Assembly: GCF_008632075.1 (NCBI RefSeq)
Contig: NZ_VWVM01000018.1
Coordinates: 1-64,000 of the forward strand
Direction of reading: 5' to 3'
Length of the DNA: 64,000 bases
From: Candidatus Pantoea gossypiicola
Lineage (GTDB): Bacteria > Pseudomonadota > Gammaproteobacteria > Enterobacterales > Enterobacteriaceae
Part shown: positions 53,266-61,035 of the stretch, piece after piece
How the letters are laid out: every line of letters begins with the position of its first letter
Position numbering within the stretch: the stretch's first letter is position 1
Notes under the pieces: generated by a model
The model's input: only the letters and a program-made list of their open reading frames with translations
The model's database searches: none
Told to the model about the DNA's origin: nothing
Made by a program: the position numbers and the translations under genes

Positions 53266-53952
53266 CTAGAAGCTGGCGCTGAAGCCAAAGCTATAAAGTT
53301 GCTGCTCGTCGTTATTCAGCGCTTCGCTTTGTGAAAATGACGCGAAAGCCGCCAGATTATCGTTCAATGGCATTTGTGCGCCGACGCTTAAATCGATACC
53401 GTCGGACTGATCCGAGCCATTCGCCGCCTCGCGCCGTGGGCTCTGCGGCGTATCTGCCATCAGATAGTGATAACTCAGCTGCGCCCACGGCGATATCCAT
53501 CCCTGCTGCGAATCGATGCGCCAGCCAACGCTCGCGCTCTGCTCACGGCTCTGCTGATCGCTGTAGTCACATTGCAGACAGTTCATCTGCTGGGGATCGA
53601 CCGCATACTGTGCCACCGGACCGGTAGTCAATGACGGCGCAATCGGCATATCAACGCCAGCCCGATAGCGTTTACCCAGCGGCGTGGTGCCTACGCTACC
53701 GGTTTCACTGTGCAGGGCGATGGGAGAAGCAGCAGGAGAGTTAATTGCAGCTTCAAACAGGGCGCGGCTCTCATCGCTGAAAGCGAGTGGCGTCAGGGCG
53801 ATCTTCTCGGCCAGAATCGTGTCGTAGTCGGGCAGAAAGTCAGCGTGCTGAGGCGCAGAGGTGCCGCCGCGGGCAAACGTCGGTTGCGTTAACATTAACA
53901 GCCCTACAGCACAGCAGGTCCGCAGACCTTTCCAACCGCTTCTCGGCAACAT
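53266..53952 (-). CDS. yhjY: YhjY-like outer-membrane barrel protein
   Basis: A 228-residue secreted protein. A signal peptide of about 27 residues (TCCAVGLLMLTQPTFA) is followed by a soluble stretch and a C-terminal half with alternating polar/hydrophobic strands. It ends GFSASF, with the terminal phenylalanine typical of outer-membrane barrels recognised by BamA. E. coli YhjY (about 235 aa, autotransporter-barrel type) lies next to tag in the same divergent arrangement, which is the main reason for the symbol. The start ATG 53952 has GGAG 6 nt upstream; a TTG at 53967 is less likely. Function unknown; a truncated autotransporter barrel is an alternative. Confidence 0.65.
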   Translation of the reverse strand: MLPRSGWKGLRTCCAVGLLMLTQPTFARGGTSAPQHADFLPDYDTILAEKIALTPLAFSDESRALFEAAINSPAASPIALHSETGSVGTTPLGKRYRAGVDMPIAPSLTTGPVAQYAVDPQQMNCLQCDYSDQQSREQSASVGWRIDSQQGWISPWAQLSYHYLMADTPQSPRREAANGSDQSDGIDLSVGAQMPLNDNLAAFASFSQSEALNNDEQQLYSFGFSASF

Positions 53953-54101
53953 CGCTTCTCCGGGCAAGGCTGAAGTTATGGCGTCTTAATGAATTTTTCG
54001 GCCCGTCTCTGTTATTTAACCGGTGATCGTTTAACTATCAACCGATTAATTCTAAGATCAAGCGGACCGCTAAAATATTCTCGCTATAAAGGAACAAAAC
54101 G

Positions 54102-54668
54102 ATGCAACGATGTGGCTGGGTAACGCAGGATCCCCTCTATCTGGCGTATCACGACAGGGAATGGGGTGTGGCGCAGAGAGACACGCGTGCACTGTTTGAG
54201 ATGCTTTGTCTGGAAGGACAACAGGCGGGACTCTCATGGATTACCGTGCTGAAAAAGCGTGAAAATTATCGGGCAGCGTTTCATCAGTTTGATCCTCAGG
54301 CTATTGCGCAGATGGATGCTGCCGACTTCGACGCGCTGATGCGCAACAGTGGCATTATCCGCCACCCTGGCAAAATCGCCGCCATTATCGCTAACGCCCG
54401 CGCTTTTCTTGAGATGGAAGCGAAAGGCGAGGATTTTAGCGACTTCGTCTGGCATTTTGTCGGTAACGTGCAAATTGTTCACCATTATCCTGATTACAGC
54501 CAGGCACCCACCACGTCAGAGCACGCCATTGCGCTCTCGAAGGCGCTGAAGCAGCGTGGTTTCAAATTCATCGGCCCGACAATTTGCTACTCCTTTATGC
54601 AGGCCTGTGGGCTGATAAACGATCATCAGAGCAACTGTTTTTGCCATCCTGGCAATCAAAAGGCGTAA
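54102..54668 (+). CDS. tag: 3-methyladenine DNA glycosylase I
   Basis: A 188-residue constitutive base-excision enzyme (E. coli 187) removing 3-methyladenine. It begins MQRCGWVTQDPLYLAYHDREWG, in which C4 and H17 are zinc ligands; the others lie in the C-terminal NDHQSNCFCHPGN. The base pocket includes GLSWITVLKKRENYR. The start follows AAAGGAACAAAACG. The E. coli neighbours yiaC and bisC are absent, so yiaD follows directly. Confidence 0.96.
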   Translation: MQRCGWVTQDPLYLAYHDREWGVAQRDTRALFEMLCLEGQQAGLSWITVLKKRENYRAAFHQFDPQAIAQMDAADFDALMRNSGIIRHPGKIAAIIANARAFLEMEAKGEDFSDFVWHFVGNVQIVHHYPDYSQAPTTSEHAIALSKALKQRGFKFIGPTICYSFMQACGLINDHQSNCFCHPGNQKA

Positions 54669-54778
54669 TTGCCGGTAAATCAGGATTTTTCCGCACTACA
54701 TTCCCGGTCACCAGACGGCATAATCGTGCCACTTATGGGGAAGGTTTTCCCCTGTATGTCGAATGTAAGGGAACAAAA

Positions 54779-55441
54779 ATGCAGAAGAAATTAATCGCCA
54801 TCACCTTGTTATTAAGCGGCAGTCTGGCCCTGCCCGGTTGTACCACCAATCCTTACACCGGCGAATCCCAGGCGGGCAAATCAGGCGTGGGCGCGGGCCT
54901 TGGCGCATTAGTCGGTGCCGGTGTTGGCGTGCTCTCTTCGTCGAAGAAAGATCGTCGTAAAGGTGCGCTGATTGGTGCCGCAGGCGGCGCAGCGCTGGGC
55001 GGTGGCGTGGGTTACTACATGGATGTGCAGGAAGCCAAACTGCGTGACAAGATGCGCGGGACCGGCGTTAGCGTAACCCGCAACGGCGATAACATCGTCC
55101 TGAATATGCCAAACAATGTCACCTTCGACTCCAGCAGCAGTAATCTGAAACCCGCAGGCGCGAACACCCTGACCGGTGTTGCAATGGTGCTGAAAGAGTA
55201 TCCGAAAACCGCGGTAAACGTCGTGGGTTATACCGACAGTACTGGCAGTCGCGCGCTGAACATGCGTCTGTCACAGCAGCGTGCTGAAAGTGTTGCCAGT
55301 GCGTTGATCGTGCAGGGTGTTGCCAGCGACCGCCTGCGTACACAGGGTGCAGGCCCGGATAACCCGGTTGCCACCAACAGCACCGAAGCAGGCAAAGCAC
55401 AAAACCGTCGCGTTGAAATTACGCTCACCCCGCTGGGATAA
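54779..55441 (+). CDS. yiaD: OmpA-family outer-membrane lipoprotein YiaD
   Basis: A 220-residue lipoprotein (E. coli 219). The signal peptide ends in the lipobox LPGC with lipidated C21. Two glycine-zipper stretches follow (GVGAGLGALVGAGVGVL and GALIGAAGGAALGGGVGY, about 37-82). The C-terminal OmpA-like peptidoglycan-binding domain has VGYTDSTGSRALNMRLSQQRA and AQNRRVEI. In E. coli yiaD acts as a multicopy suppressor of a bamB defect. The start ATG 54779 follows AAGGGAAC; the longer frame from 54584 overlaps tag. Confidence 0.94.
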   Translation: MQKKLIAITLLLSGSLALPGCTTNPYTGESQAGKSGVGAGLGALVGAGVGVLSSSKKDRRKGALIGAAGGAALGGGVGYYMDVQEAKLRDKMRGTGVSVTRNGDNIVLNMPNNVTFDSSSSNLKPAGANTLTGVAMVLKEYPKTAVNVVGYTDSTGSRALNMRLSQQRAESVASALIVQGVASDRLRTQGAGPDNPVATNSTEAGKAQNRRVEITLTPLG

Positions 55442-55449
55442 TCGCGATC

Positions 55450-55475
55450 GCCCCCGAACGGGGGCTTATTTTTTC
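55450..55475 (+). terminator. Rho-independent terminator of yiaD
   Basis: GCCCCC-GAAC-GGGGGC is followed by TTATTTTTTC, a clear intrinsic terminator 8 bp after the stop codon. Confidence 0.93.
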
Positions 55476-55516
55476 TGTAAAGCATCACGTTAAAAGCACC
55501 AGTAATGTTTCTGCGG

Positions 55517-55563
55517 ATAGAGCCAGCAGAGGCTCTATGGTAGTCTGATCAAAAATTGATCAG
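55517..55563 (+). promoter_or_regulatory. Two palindromes upstream of the LacI-family gene
   Basis: ATAGAGCC-AGCAGA-GGCTCTAT (55517-55538) and CTGATCAAAAATTGATCAG (55545-55563) are perfect inverted repeats separated by 6 bp, ending 12 bp before the start codon of the regulator. They look like autoregulatory operator sites. The second also overlaps the likely ribosome-binding zone. Confidence 0.55.
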
Positions 55564-55575
55564 TGGACTTGCCCC

Positions 55576-56559
55576 ATGTCTCTTAAAGCCATCGCTGCAG
55601 TTTTAGGCCTTTCCGTTACGACTGTCAGCCGCGCGCTTAATGGTTATCAGGATGTCGCTCAGGAGACGCGTAAACGCATTGAAGAAGAAGCGCAGCGGCG
55701 CAATTATCGACCTAATGCGGCGGCCCGGCGGCTGAAAACCGGTCGTGCCAATGCAGTAGGGCTCGTTTATCCGCTCATTGAGTCTTCCCTGAGTGGCAGC
55801 GACTTCAGCGACATGCTGCTGGCGCTGGATCATCATCTTGCCCGTCATGAAATTAACCTGCTGTTACTGGCGGATAAACAGCAGCAGAGTCACTCAACCC
55901 TGACGCGCCTGCTGCGTAGTGGGGCCGTCGATGCCCTGATTGTCGGCCATACCACGCCAGAAGACAGCCGACTGAATGCGCTGATGCAAACCCGTTTTCG
56001 CTTTCTGGCGCTGGGCCGCAGCGATCTGCCCGCCGCCTACGCCTGGTTTGATATTGATCACCTTGCCGGTTCACAACTGGCGGTGGGCTGGTCGCTGGCG
56101 CAGGGACGGCAGCGGATAGCCTGGCTCGGCAGCAATGAAAACAGCACACGGGTACGTGATCGGCGTCAGGGTTATCTGACCGCGCTGGGTGACGTTGCGC
56201 CTTATGCGATGGCGGCGGTCGCACCGTCGCGCCGTGCAGGCTATCACCAGACGCGTGAGTGGCTGGCAGAGGAATCTGCGCCGGAAGTGATTATCACCGA
56301 CTGCGCTGCGCTGGCTGAAGGCGCAGCCCTGGCGCTGCAGCAGGCCGGCCGGGCCGCGGGCGAAAACGCCATTCTGCTCGCAGGCTGGGAAGGATTACCG
56401 CGTGATGCGATTCTCGATCATCCCATTGTCGCGATTCGCCAGGCAACGCCGCATCAGGCTGGCGAACAGGTGGCTGACATGGTTATCAGGCTGATCAACG
56501 GCGAACCACCGGAAACGTTACAGACCCTGTGGCAACCCTGGCTGCAATTACCGGCCTAG
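55576..56559 (+). CDS. LacI-family transcriptional regulator (GntR/IdnR-like), target unknown
   Basis: A 327-residue repressor. The helix-turn-helix is MSLKAIAAVLGLSVTTVSRALNG, followed by hinge YRPNAAARRLKTG. The ligand-binding core starts AVGLVYPLIESSLSGSDFSDM, and the binding-site arginine is in TRVRDRRQGYLTAL. The first residues are shorter than usual (no basic leader before LKAIA), as in several gluconate- or sugar-acid-type members. It is followed after 65 bp by ptxS on the same strand. Its target could be the kgu genes, itself, or a distant locus; the sequence does not decide. Confidence 0.8.
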   Translation: MSLKAIAAVLGLSVTTVSRALNGYQDVAQETRKRIEEEAQRRNYRPNAAARRLKTGRANAVGLVYPLIESSLSGSDFSDMLLALDHHLARHEINLLLLADKQQQSHSTLTRLLRSGAVDALIVGHTTPEDSRLNALMQTRFRFLALGRSDLPAAYAWFDIDHLAGSQLAVGWSLAQGRQRIAWLGSNENSTRVRDRRQGYLTALGDVAPYAMAAVAPSRRAGYHQTREWLAEESAPEVIITDCAALAEGAALALQQAGRAAGENAILLAGWEGLPRDAILDHPIVAIRQATPHQAGEQVADMVIRLINGEPPETLQTLWQPWLQLPA

Positions 56560-56624
56560 CACTTTTTGCGCCGGGCTTCGCTTGTGCTAGTCTCTGCCAG
56601 GTTTCTTATTTCGCAGGATATCTC

Positions 56625-57650
56625 ATGAAAATCAGGCCGCCTCGCGCCACTATCAGCGATGTTGCTCACGCGGCACGAACCGGTAAAACCAGCGTTTCAC
56701 GCTATCTTAATGGCGAGCTGCATCTGCTCTCTGCCGACTTAAAAGCGCGGATTGAACAGGCGATAGCGGACCTCAGCTACCGTCCGAGTCAAATGGCGCG
56801 CGGCCTGAAGCGCGGACGTACCCGCCTGATTGGGCTGATTATCGCCGACATTACTAATCCCTATTCCGTCGATGTGATGAGCGGCATCGAAGCTGCCTGC
56901 CGGGAGCAGGGTTTCACGCTGCTGATGTGTAACACCAACAACGAAGTGGATCTGGAGCAGCACTATCTGCAACTGCTGAGCAGTTATCAGGTTGAGGGCA
57001 TCGTGGTTAACGCAGTCGGCATGCGTGAAGAGGTGCTCAGCCATCTGCAGCAGTCCCTGCTGCCGATGGTGCTGATTGATCGCAAAATCCCCGACTTTCC
57101 CTGCGATGTGGTGGGCCTGAACAATGCCGAAGCGGCCGAGACGGCCACACGCCATCTGATCGACAATGGCTATGAGGCGCTGCTGTTTCTCAGCGAGCCA
57201 TTGGGCAGTGTGAATACGCGCCGTGAGCGTCTGCAGGCCTTCCGCCAGTTGCTGGCGGCGCATCCGCAGGTTGAACATGAAAATGCGGAAGTGCCGCTGC
57301 ACCAGCCCGCCGCACTGGATCAGGCGCTTCTGGCCTTCCAGCAACGTCACACCGGTAAACGCTGCGCGGTGATGGTGGCCAACGGAGCACTGACGCTGCA
57401 GGTGGCGCGATCGCTGCAACGACTAAATCTGCACTGGGGCCGTGATATCGGCCTGCTCGGTTTCGACGAACTGGAGTGGGCGGCGCTGGCCGGTGTCGGC
57501 ATTACCACGCTGAAACAGCCGACCTGGCAGATTGGCTTCAGCGCGCTGGAGCGATTGATTGCGCGCATAGAGGGCAGCGAATTGCCGGTTGCCGAGCAGG
57601 TCTTCTCGGGTGAACTGATCGTTCGTGGCTCCAGCCAGCCGCTGGGCTGA
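56625..57650 (+). CDS. ptxS: 2-ketogluconate operon repressor PtxS (LacI family)
   Basis: A 341-residue LacI-family regulator. The helix-turn-helix is ATISDVAHAARTGKTSVSRYLNGE, in which GKTSVSRYLNG is typical of PtxS/KdgR-like members, then YRPSQMARGLKRGRTRLIG. The core has IADITNPYSVDVMSGIE and the end GELIVRGSS. The symbol rests on the adjoining kguE-kguK-kguT genes and on the palindrome TGGAACCGGTTCCA upstream of kguE, close to the Pseudomonas PtxS site TGAAACCGGTTTCA. Start ATG 56625; the frame from 56529 overlaps the upstream regulator. Ligand expected: 2-ketogluconate. Confidence 0.82.
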   Translation: MKIRPPRATISDVAHAARTGKTSVSRYLNGELHLLSADLKARIEQAIADLSYRPSQMARGLKRGRTRLIGLIIADITNPYSVDVMSGIEAACREQGFTLLMCNTNNEVDLEQHYLQLLSSYQVEGIVVNAVGMREEVLSHLQQSLLPMVLIDRKIPDFPCDVVGLNNAEAAETATRHLIDNGYEALLFLSEPLGSVNTRRERLQAFRQLLAAHPQVEHENAEVPLHQPAALDQALLAFQQRHTGKRCAVMVANGALTLQVARSLQRLNLHWGRDIGLLGFDELEWAALAGVGITTLKQPTWQIGFSALERLIARIEGSELPVAEQVFSGELIVRGSSQPLG

Positions 57651-57725
57651 GTTTCAGATTTAACCTCCTGTTTACATGCTCGCTTCGTGAGCACGATCAT
57701 AATTTCACCGTTTGCTGCTTTGCTT

Positions 57726-57739
57726 TGGAACCGGTTCCA
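57726..57739 (+). promoter_or_regulatory. PtxS-type operator of the kgu operon
   Basis: TGGAACCGGTTCCA is a perfect 14-bp palindrome with a central CG, in the LacI-family operator style and two bases (one per half) different from the Pseudomonas PtxS site. It lies 50 bp before the kguE start, where a bound repressor would block transcription. Confidence 0.78.
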
Positions 57740-57789
57740 TTTAGGGTTTTTCTATTCGTTATGGGCAGACCTCTGCCATGGAGTAGAAC

Positions 57790-58539
57790 ATGAAACCTGA
57801 CATTATCGTGGTGACCGCCGCTTATGGCCACACGCAGATCGCCGCACTCGGCGGTCAGGCTGCGCTGCTGCCAGTCATCCAGCAGGCGGGCGCTGACGGG
57901 GTCGAAATCCGCCGCGAACTACTGGATGATGCGGCGCTGGCCGATCTGCCGGCGCTGGCCGGGGCGATAGCTGAGCATCAGCTACATGCCAGCTATTCAG
58001 TGCCGGATACGCTGTTTTGTGACGGCGGCGAAATCAATCCACGCCTGACCCACTACCTTGAAGAGGCACGCCAGCTAAACGCGCAGCGGCTGAAAGTGGC
58101 GCTGGGAGACTTTACCGGTACGCTGCCTCGCGAAACGTTGCAGGCGCTGCTGGCCGATCTGCCCTTTCGGCTGACCGTGGAAAACGACCAGACCGAACAT
58201 GGCCGGCTGGCACCGTCCGTTGCGTTTTTCACAGCGGTACGCGAAGCCGATCTGCCGATCAGCATGACCTTTGATATGGGTAACTGGTGCTGGACCGGCG
58301 AAGACGCCGATCAGGCAGCAGAGCAACTGGCCGCGCAGGTGGGCTATGTGCATGTCAAAGCCGCCGTGCCATATCAGGATAGCTTCCGGGCGATTGCGCT
58401 GGATGAGGCTGATGACCACTGGCGCACGCTGCTGCAACAGCTGCCTGCGCGCGCGCCGCGCGGTATTGAATTTCCGCTGGAAGGCGACGATCTGACTGCG
58501 GTGACGCGCCACTACGTGTCGCTGCTGCGTAACGTGTAA
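57790..58539 (+). CDS. kguE: KguE-like sugar epimerase/isomerase (TIM barrel)
   Basis: A 249-residue xylose-isomerase-like TIM barrel of the AP-endonuclease 2 superfamily. Metal/active-site segments are GVEIRREL, RLTVENDQTEHG with a conserved glutamate near residue 136, TFDMGNWCWTG, YVHVKAA and the terminal GIEFPLEG. In Pseudomonas kguE is the first gene of the 2-ketogluconate operon kguEKTD, and the same order follows here, so the symbol comes mainly from context. The exact reaction of KguE is not well established. ATG 57790 follows GGAGTAGAAC. Confidence 0.8.
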   Translation: MKPDIIVVTAAYGHTQIAALGGQAALLPVIQQAGADGVEIRRELLDDAALADLPALAGAIAEHQLHASYSVPDTLFCDGGEINPRLTHYLEEARQLNAQRLKVALGDFTGTLPRETLQALLADLPFRLTVENDQTEHGRLAPSVAFFTAVREADLPISMTFDMGNWCWTGEDADQAAEQLAAQVGYVHVKAAVPYQDSFRAIALDEADDHWRTLLQQLPARAPRGIEFPLEGDDLTAVTRHYVSLLRNV

Positions 58540-58548
58540 GGAACAGAT

Positions 58549-59508
58549 ATGACGCACACTAATCATCACAACGGTCCGCTTGATGTTGTCACCATCGGTG
58601 AAGCGATGGCGATGTTCATCGCCCGCGAGACCGGCGATCTGGCCGCAGCAGAGACCTTTGTTAAACGCGCGGCGGGCGCAGAACTCAATGTGGCGACCGG
58701 CCTGGCACGTCTTGGCCTGAAAGTGGGCTGGGTCAGTCGTATCGGCGATGACGCTTTTGGCCGGTTTATCTGCCAGCAGCTGGAAAAAGAGGGTATCGAT
58801 CACGCCTGTGTGACGGTCGATAAGCGCTATCCCACCGGTTTTCAGCTCAAATCCAAAGTCGATGACGGTTCCGATCCGCTTGTGGAATATTTCCGTAAAG
58901 GCTCGGCTGCCAGCCATCTCTCGGTCGATGATTTTGACGCGGACTATTTCGGCTCGGCGCGCCATCTGCACCTCAGCGGTGTGGCGGCGGCGCTGTCAGA
59001 AAGCTCATTAGACCTGCTGAAGCACACCGCTAAAGAGATGCGTTCGCGCGGCAAAACCATCTCGTTTGATCCGAACCTGCGGCCGGTGCTGTGGCGCAGC
59101 GAAGAAGAGATGCGTAAGCAGCTCAATCTGCTGGCGGAGTATGCCGACTGGGTACTGCCGGGCGAAAAAGAGGGGCTGATTCTGACCGGTTATCGTCAGC
59201 CGGAAGCGATCGCGGATTTCTATCTCGACAGGGGTGTGAAAGCCGTTGTGATTAAAACCGGTTGTGACGGTGCCTGGTATAAAACCGCTCAGGGCGAACA
59301 GGGTCAGGTTGCGGCGATTAAAGTCGATAACGTGGTGGATACGGTGGGTGCCGGTGATGGCTTTGCCGTTGGCGTCATCAGCGCGCTGCTGGAAGGTCAG
59401 TCGCTGCCGCAGGCGATTCGGCGCGGCAACAAAATTGGTTCGATGGCGATTCAGGTCATTGGTGACAGCGAAGGTCTGCCGACGCGTCAGCAACTGGGCG
59501 ACGAGTAG
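58549..59508 (+). CDS. kguK: 2-ketogluconate kinase KguK (PfkB family)
   Basis: A 319-residue ribokinase-family sugar kinase. N-terminal GEAMAMFIARETGDL resembles 2-keto-3-deoxygluconate kinases. The glycine pair region is AAGAELNVATGLARLGLKVGWVSRIGDDAFG, and the catalytic signature DTVGAGDGFAVGVISALL holds the base aspartate. The phosphorylation of 2-ketogluconate to 2-keto-6-phosphogluconate is inferred from the operon (kguE before, kguT after, reductase further on). A KDG kinase is the main alternative by sequence alone. It starts 9 bp after kguE. Confidence 0.83.
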   Translation: MTHTNHHNGPLDVVTIGEAMAMFIARETGDLAAAETFVKRAAGAELNVATGLARLGLKVGWVSRIGDDAFGRFICQQLEKEGIDHACVTVDKRYPTGFQLKSKVDDGSDPLVEYFRKGSAASHLSVDDFDADYFGSARHLHLSGVAAALSESSLDLLKHTAKEMRSRGKTISFDPNLRPVLWRSEEEMRKQLNLLAEYADWVLPGEKEGLILTGYRQPEAIADFYLDRGVKAVVIKTGCDGAWYKTAQGEQGQVAAIKVDNVVDTVGAGDGFAVGVISALLEGQSLPQAIRRGNKIGSMAIQVIGDSEGLPTRQQLGDE

Positions 59509-59542
59509 TTCACGCGCCTCTCAACAGACACAGGAGTTCCCG

Positions 59543-60823
59543 ATGAAAAAGCAGACAATCGCGCCAAAACGCTGGTGGTTCATCATGCCCATCGTGTTTA
59601 TCACCTACAGCCTGGCGTATCTCGATCGTGCAAATTTTAGCTTCGCTTCTGCTGCCGGGATTAATGACGATCTCGGCATCACCAAAGGCATGTCCTCGCT
59701 GCTGGGTGCGCTGTTCTTCCTGGGTTACTTCTTCTTTCAGATCCCGGGCGCAATTTACGCCGAACGTCGCAGCGTCAAAAAACTGATTTTCGTCTGTCTG
59801 ATCCTGTGGGGCGGTTGTGCCTCGCTGACCGGCGTGGTCAGCAACATTCCGATGCTGGCCGCGATTCGCTTTGTTCTGGGCGTCGTGGAAGCCGCCGTGA
59901 TGCCTGCGATGCTGATTTATATCAGCAACTGGTTCACCAAATCGGAACGTTCGCGCGCCAACACCTTCCTCATCCTGGGGAATCCGGTCACGGTACTGTG
60001 GATGTCGGTGGTGTCGGGCTATCTGATTGAATCCTTTGGCTGGCGCGAGATGTTTATCTTCGAAGGCATTCCGGCGGTGGTCTGGGCGATTGCCTGGTGG
60101 TTCCTTGTACAGGATAAACCGGCACAGGCGCGCTGGATGAGCGATGCCGAAAAAGCAGCATTGCAGGCTGAACTGCAGAAAGAGCAGGAAAATATCAAAG
60201 CGGTGCGTAACTACGGCGAAGCGTTCCGTAACCGCAACGTCATCCTTCTCTGCCTGCAGTACTTTGCCTGGAGCATCGGCGTGTATGGCTTTGTACTGTG
60301 GCTGCCGTCGATTCTGCGCAACGGTACGCAGATGGGCATGGTAGAAGCAGGCTGGCTCTCAGCGGTGCCGTATCTGGCGGCGACCATTGCGATGGTGGTG
60401 GTCTCCTGGGCGTCGGACAAAACCCAGAATCGTAAGCTGTTCGTCTGGCCGCTGCTGCTGATTGGCGCGCTGGCATTCCTTGGCTCGTATCTGGTGGGAT
60501 CGACCAATTTCTGGATGTCCTACACCCTGTTAGTGATTGCCGGTGCCGCGATGTATGCCCCTTACGGACCGTTCTTCGCCATCATTCCTGAGATGCTGCC
60601 ACGTAATGTCGCGGGTGGCGCGATGGCGCTGATTAACAGCATGGGTGCGCTGGGGTCGTTCATCGGTTCATGGATTGTCGGCTATCTTAATGGGGCCACC
60701 GGCAGCCCGTCGGCGTCTTACATCTTCATGGGGTCGGCCCTGCTGGTTTCGGTGTGGCTGACGCTGATAGTAAAACCGGCGCAGAATAAAGCACCGCCGC
60801 TGCAGGGTGCGAAACCGGCCTGA
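59543..60823 (+). CDS. kguT: 2-ketogluconate transporter KguT (MFS, ACS family)
   Basis: A 426-residue, 12-helix MFS transporter of the anion:cation symporter family. TM1 has FITYSLAYLDRANFSFA, the first ACS hallmark, then GYFFFQIPGAIYAERRSVKK, and RFVLGVVEAAVMPAMLIYISNWF in TM4. TM7-8 and the end GGAMALINSMGALGSFIG are also typical of sugar-acid importers. Start ATG 59543 follows CAGGAG by 7 nt; an open frame from 59264 overlaps kguK out of homology. It should import 2-ketogluconate made in the periplasm or by neighbours. Confidence 0.85.
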   Translation: MKKQTIAPKRWWFIMPIVFITYSLAYLDRANFSFASAAGINDDLGITKGMSSLLGALFFLGYFFFQIPGAIYAERRSVKKLIFVCLILWGGCASLTGVVSNIPMLAAIRFVLGVVEAAVMPAMLIYISNWFTKSERSRANTFLILGNPVTVLWMSVVSGYLIESFGWREMFIFEGIPAVVWAIAWWFLVQDKPAQARWMSDAEKAALQAELQKEQENIKAVRNYGEAFRNRNVILLCLQYFAWSIGVYGFVLWLPSILRNGTQMGMVEAGWLSAVPYLAATIAMVVVSWASDKTQNRKLFVWPLLLIGALAFLGSYLVGSTNFWMSYTLLVIAGAAMYAPYGPFFAIIPEMLPRNVAGGAMALINSMGALGSFIGSWIVGYLNGATGSPSASYIFMGSALLVSVWLTLIVKPAQNKAPPLQGAKPA

Positions 60824-61035
60824 AAGCGTAAACGCTAGAGATTGTTGACCCGCTTTGGCTCAGGGCACTGACACCGTCCGCAAGGACGCAAACCGCCATC
60901 CCCGGCCCGCGATGCTTTGCTACCGGTATCAGCGCCCATCGCTCCGGAGTCAGCAAACTAAAAGCGTAATCGTTAATCTCTGTTTCTCCGGGCGGCCCGC
61001 AAGCTGCCCGCTACTTATTGAACGGGAGCCACTGA
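60824..61035 (+). other. 212-bp gap between kguT and ghrB
   Basis: No gene fits. The gap starts with a small palindrome AGCGT-AA-ACGCT (60825-60836) just after the kguT stop. The length suggests ghrB keeps its own promoter in addition to any read-through from kguEKT. I could not define -35/-10 boxes. Confidence 0.5.

Noticed and set aside
54779..55030. Glycine-rich repeats in yiaD as a tandem DNA repeat or CRISPR-like array
   Set aside because: They are glycine-zipper protein segments typical of the YiaD family; at DNA level the units are not regular and have no spacers.
58549..59508. Annotation as 2-keto-3-deoxygluconate kinase (kdgK)
   Set aside because: Sequence alone would allow it, but the gene is between kguE and kguT and next to a PtxS operator, so 2-ketogluconate kinase fits better.
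60826..60982. Similar strings AGCGTAAACGCTAGAGATTG and AGCGTAATCGTTAATCTCTG in the kguT-ghrB gap
   Set aside because: The match is partial and could be chance. No mobile-element ends or known operator were recognised.
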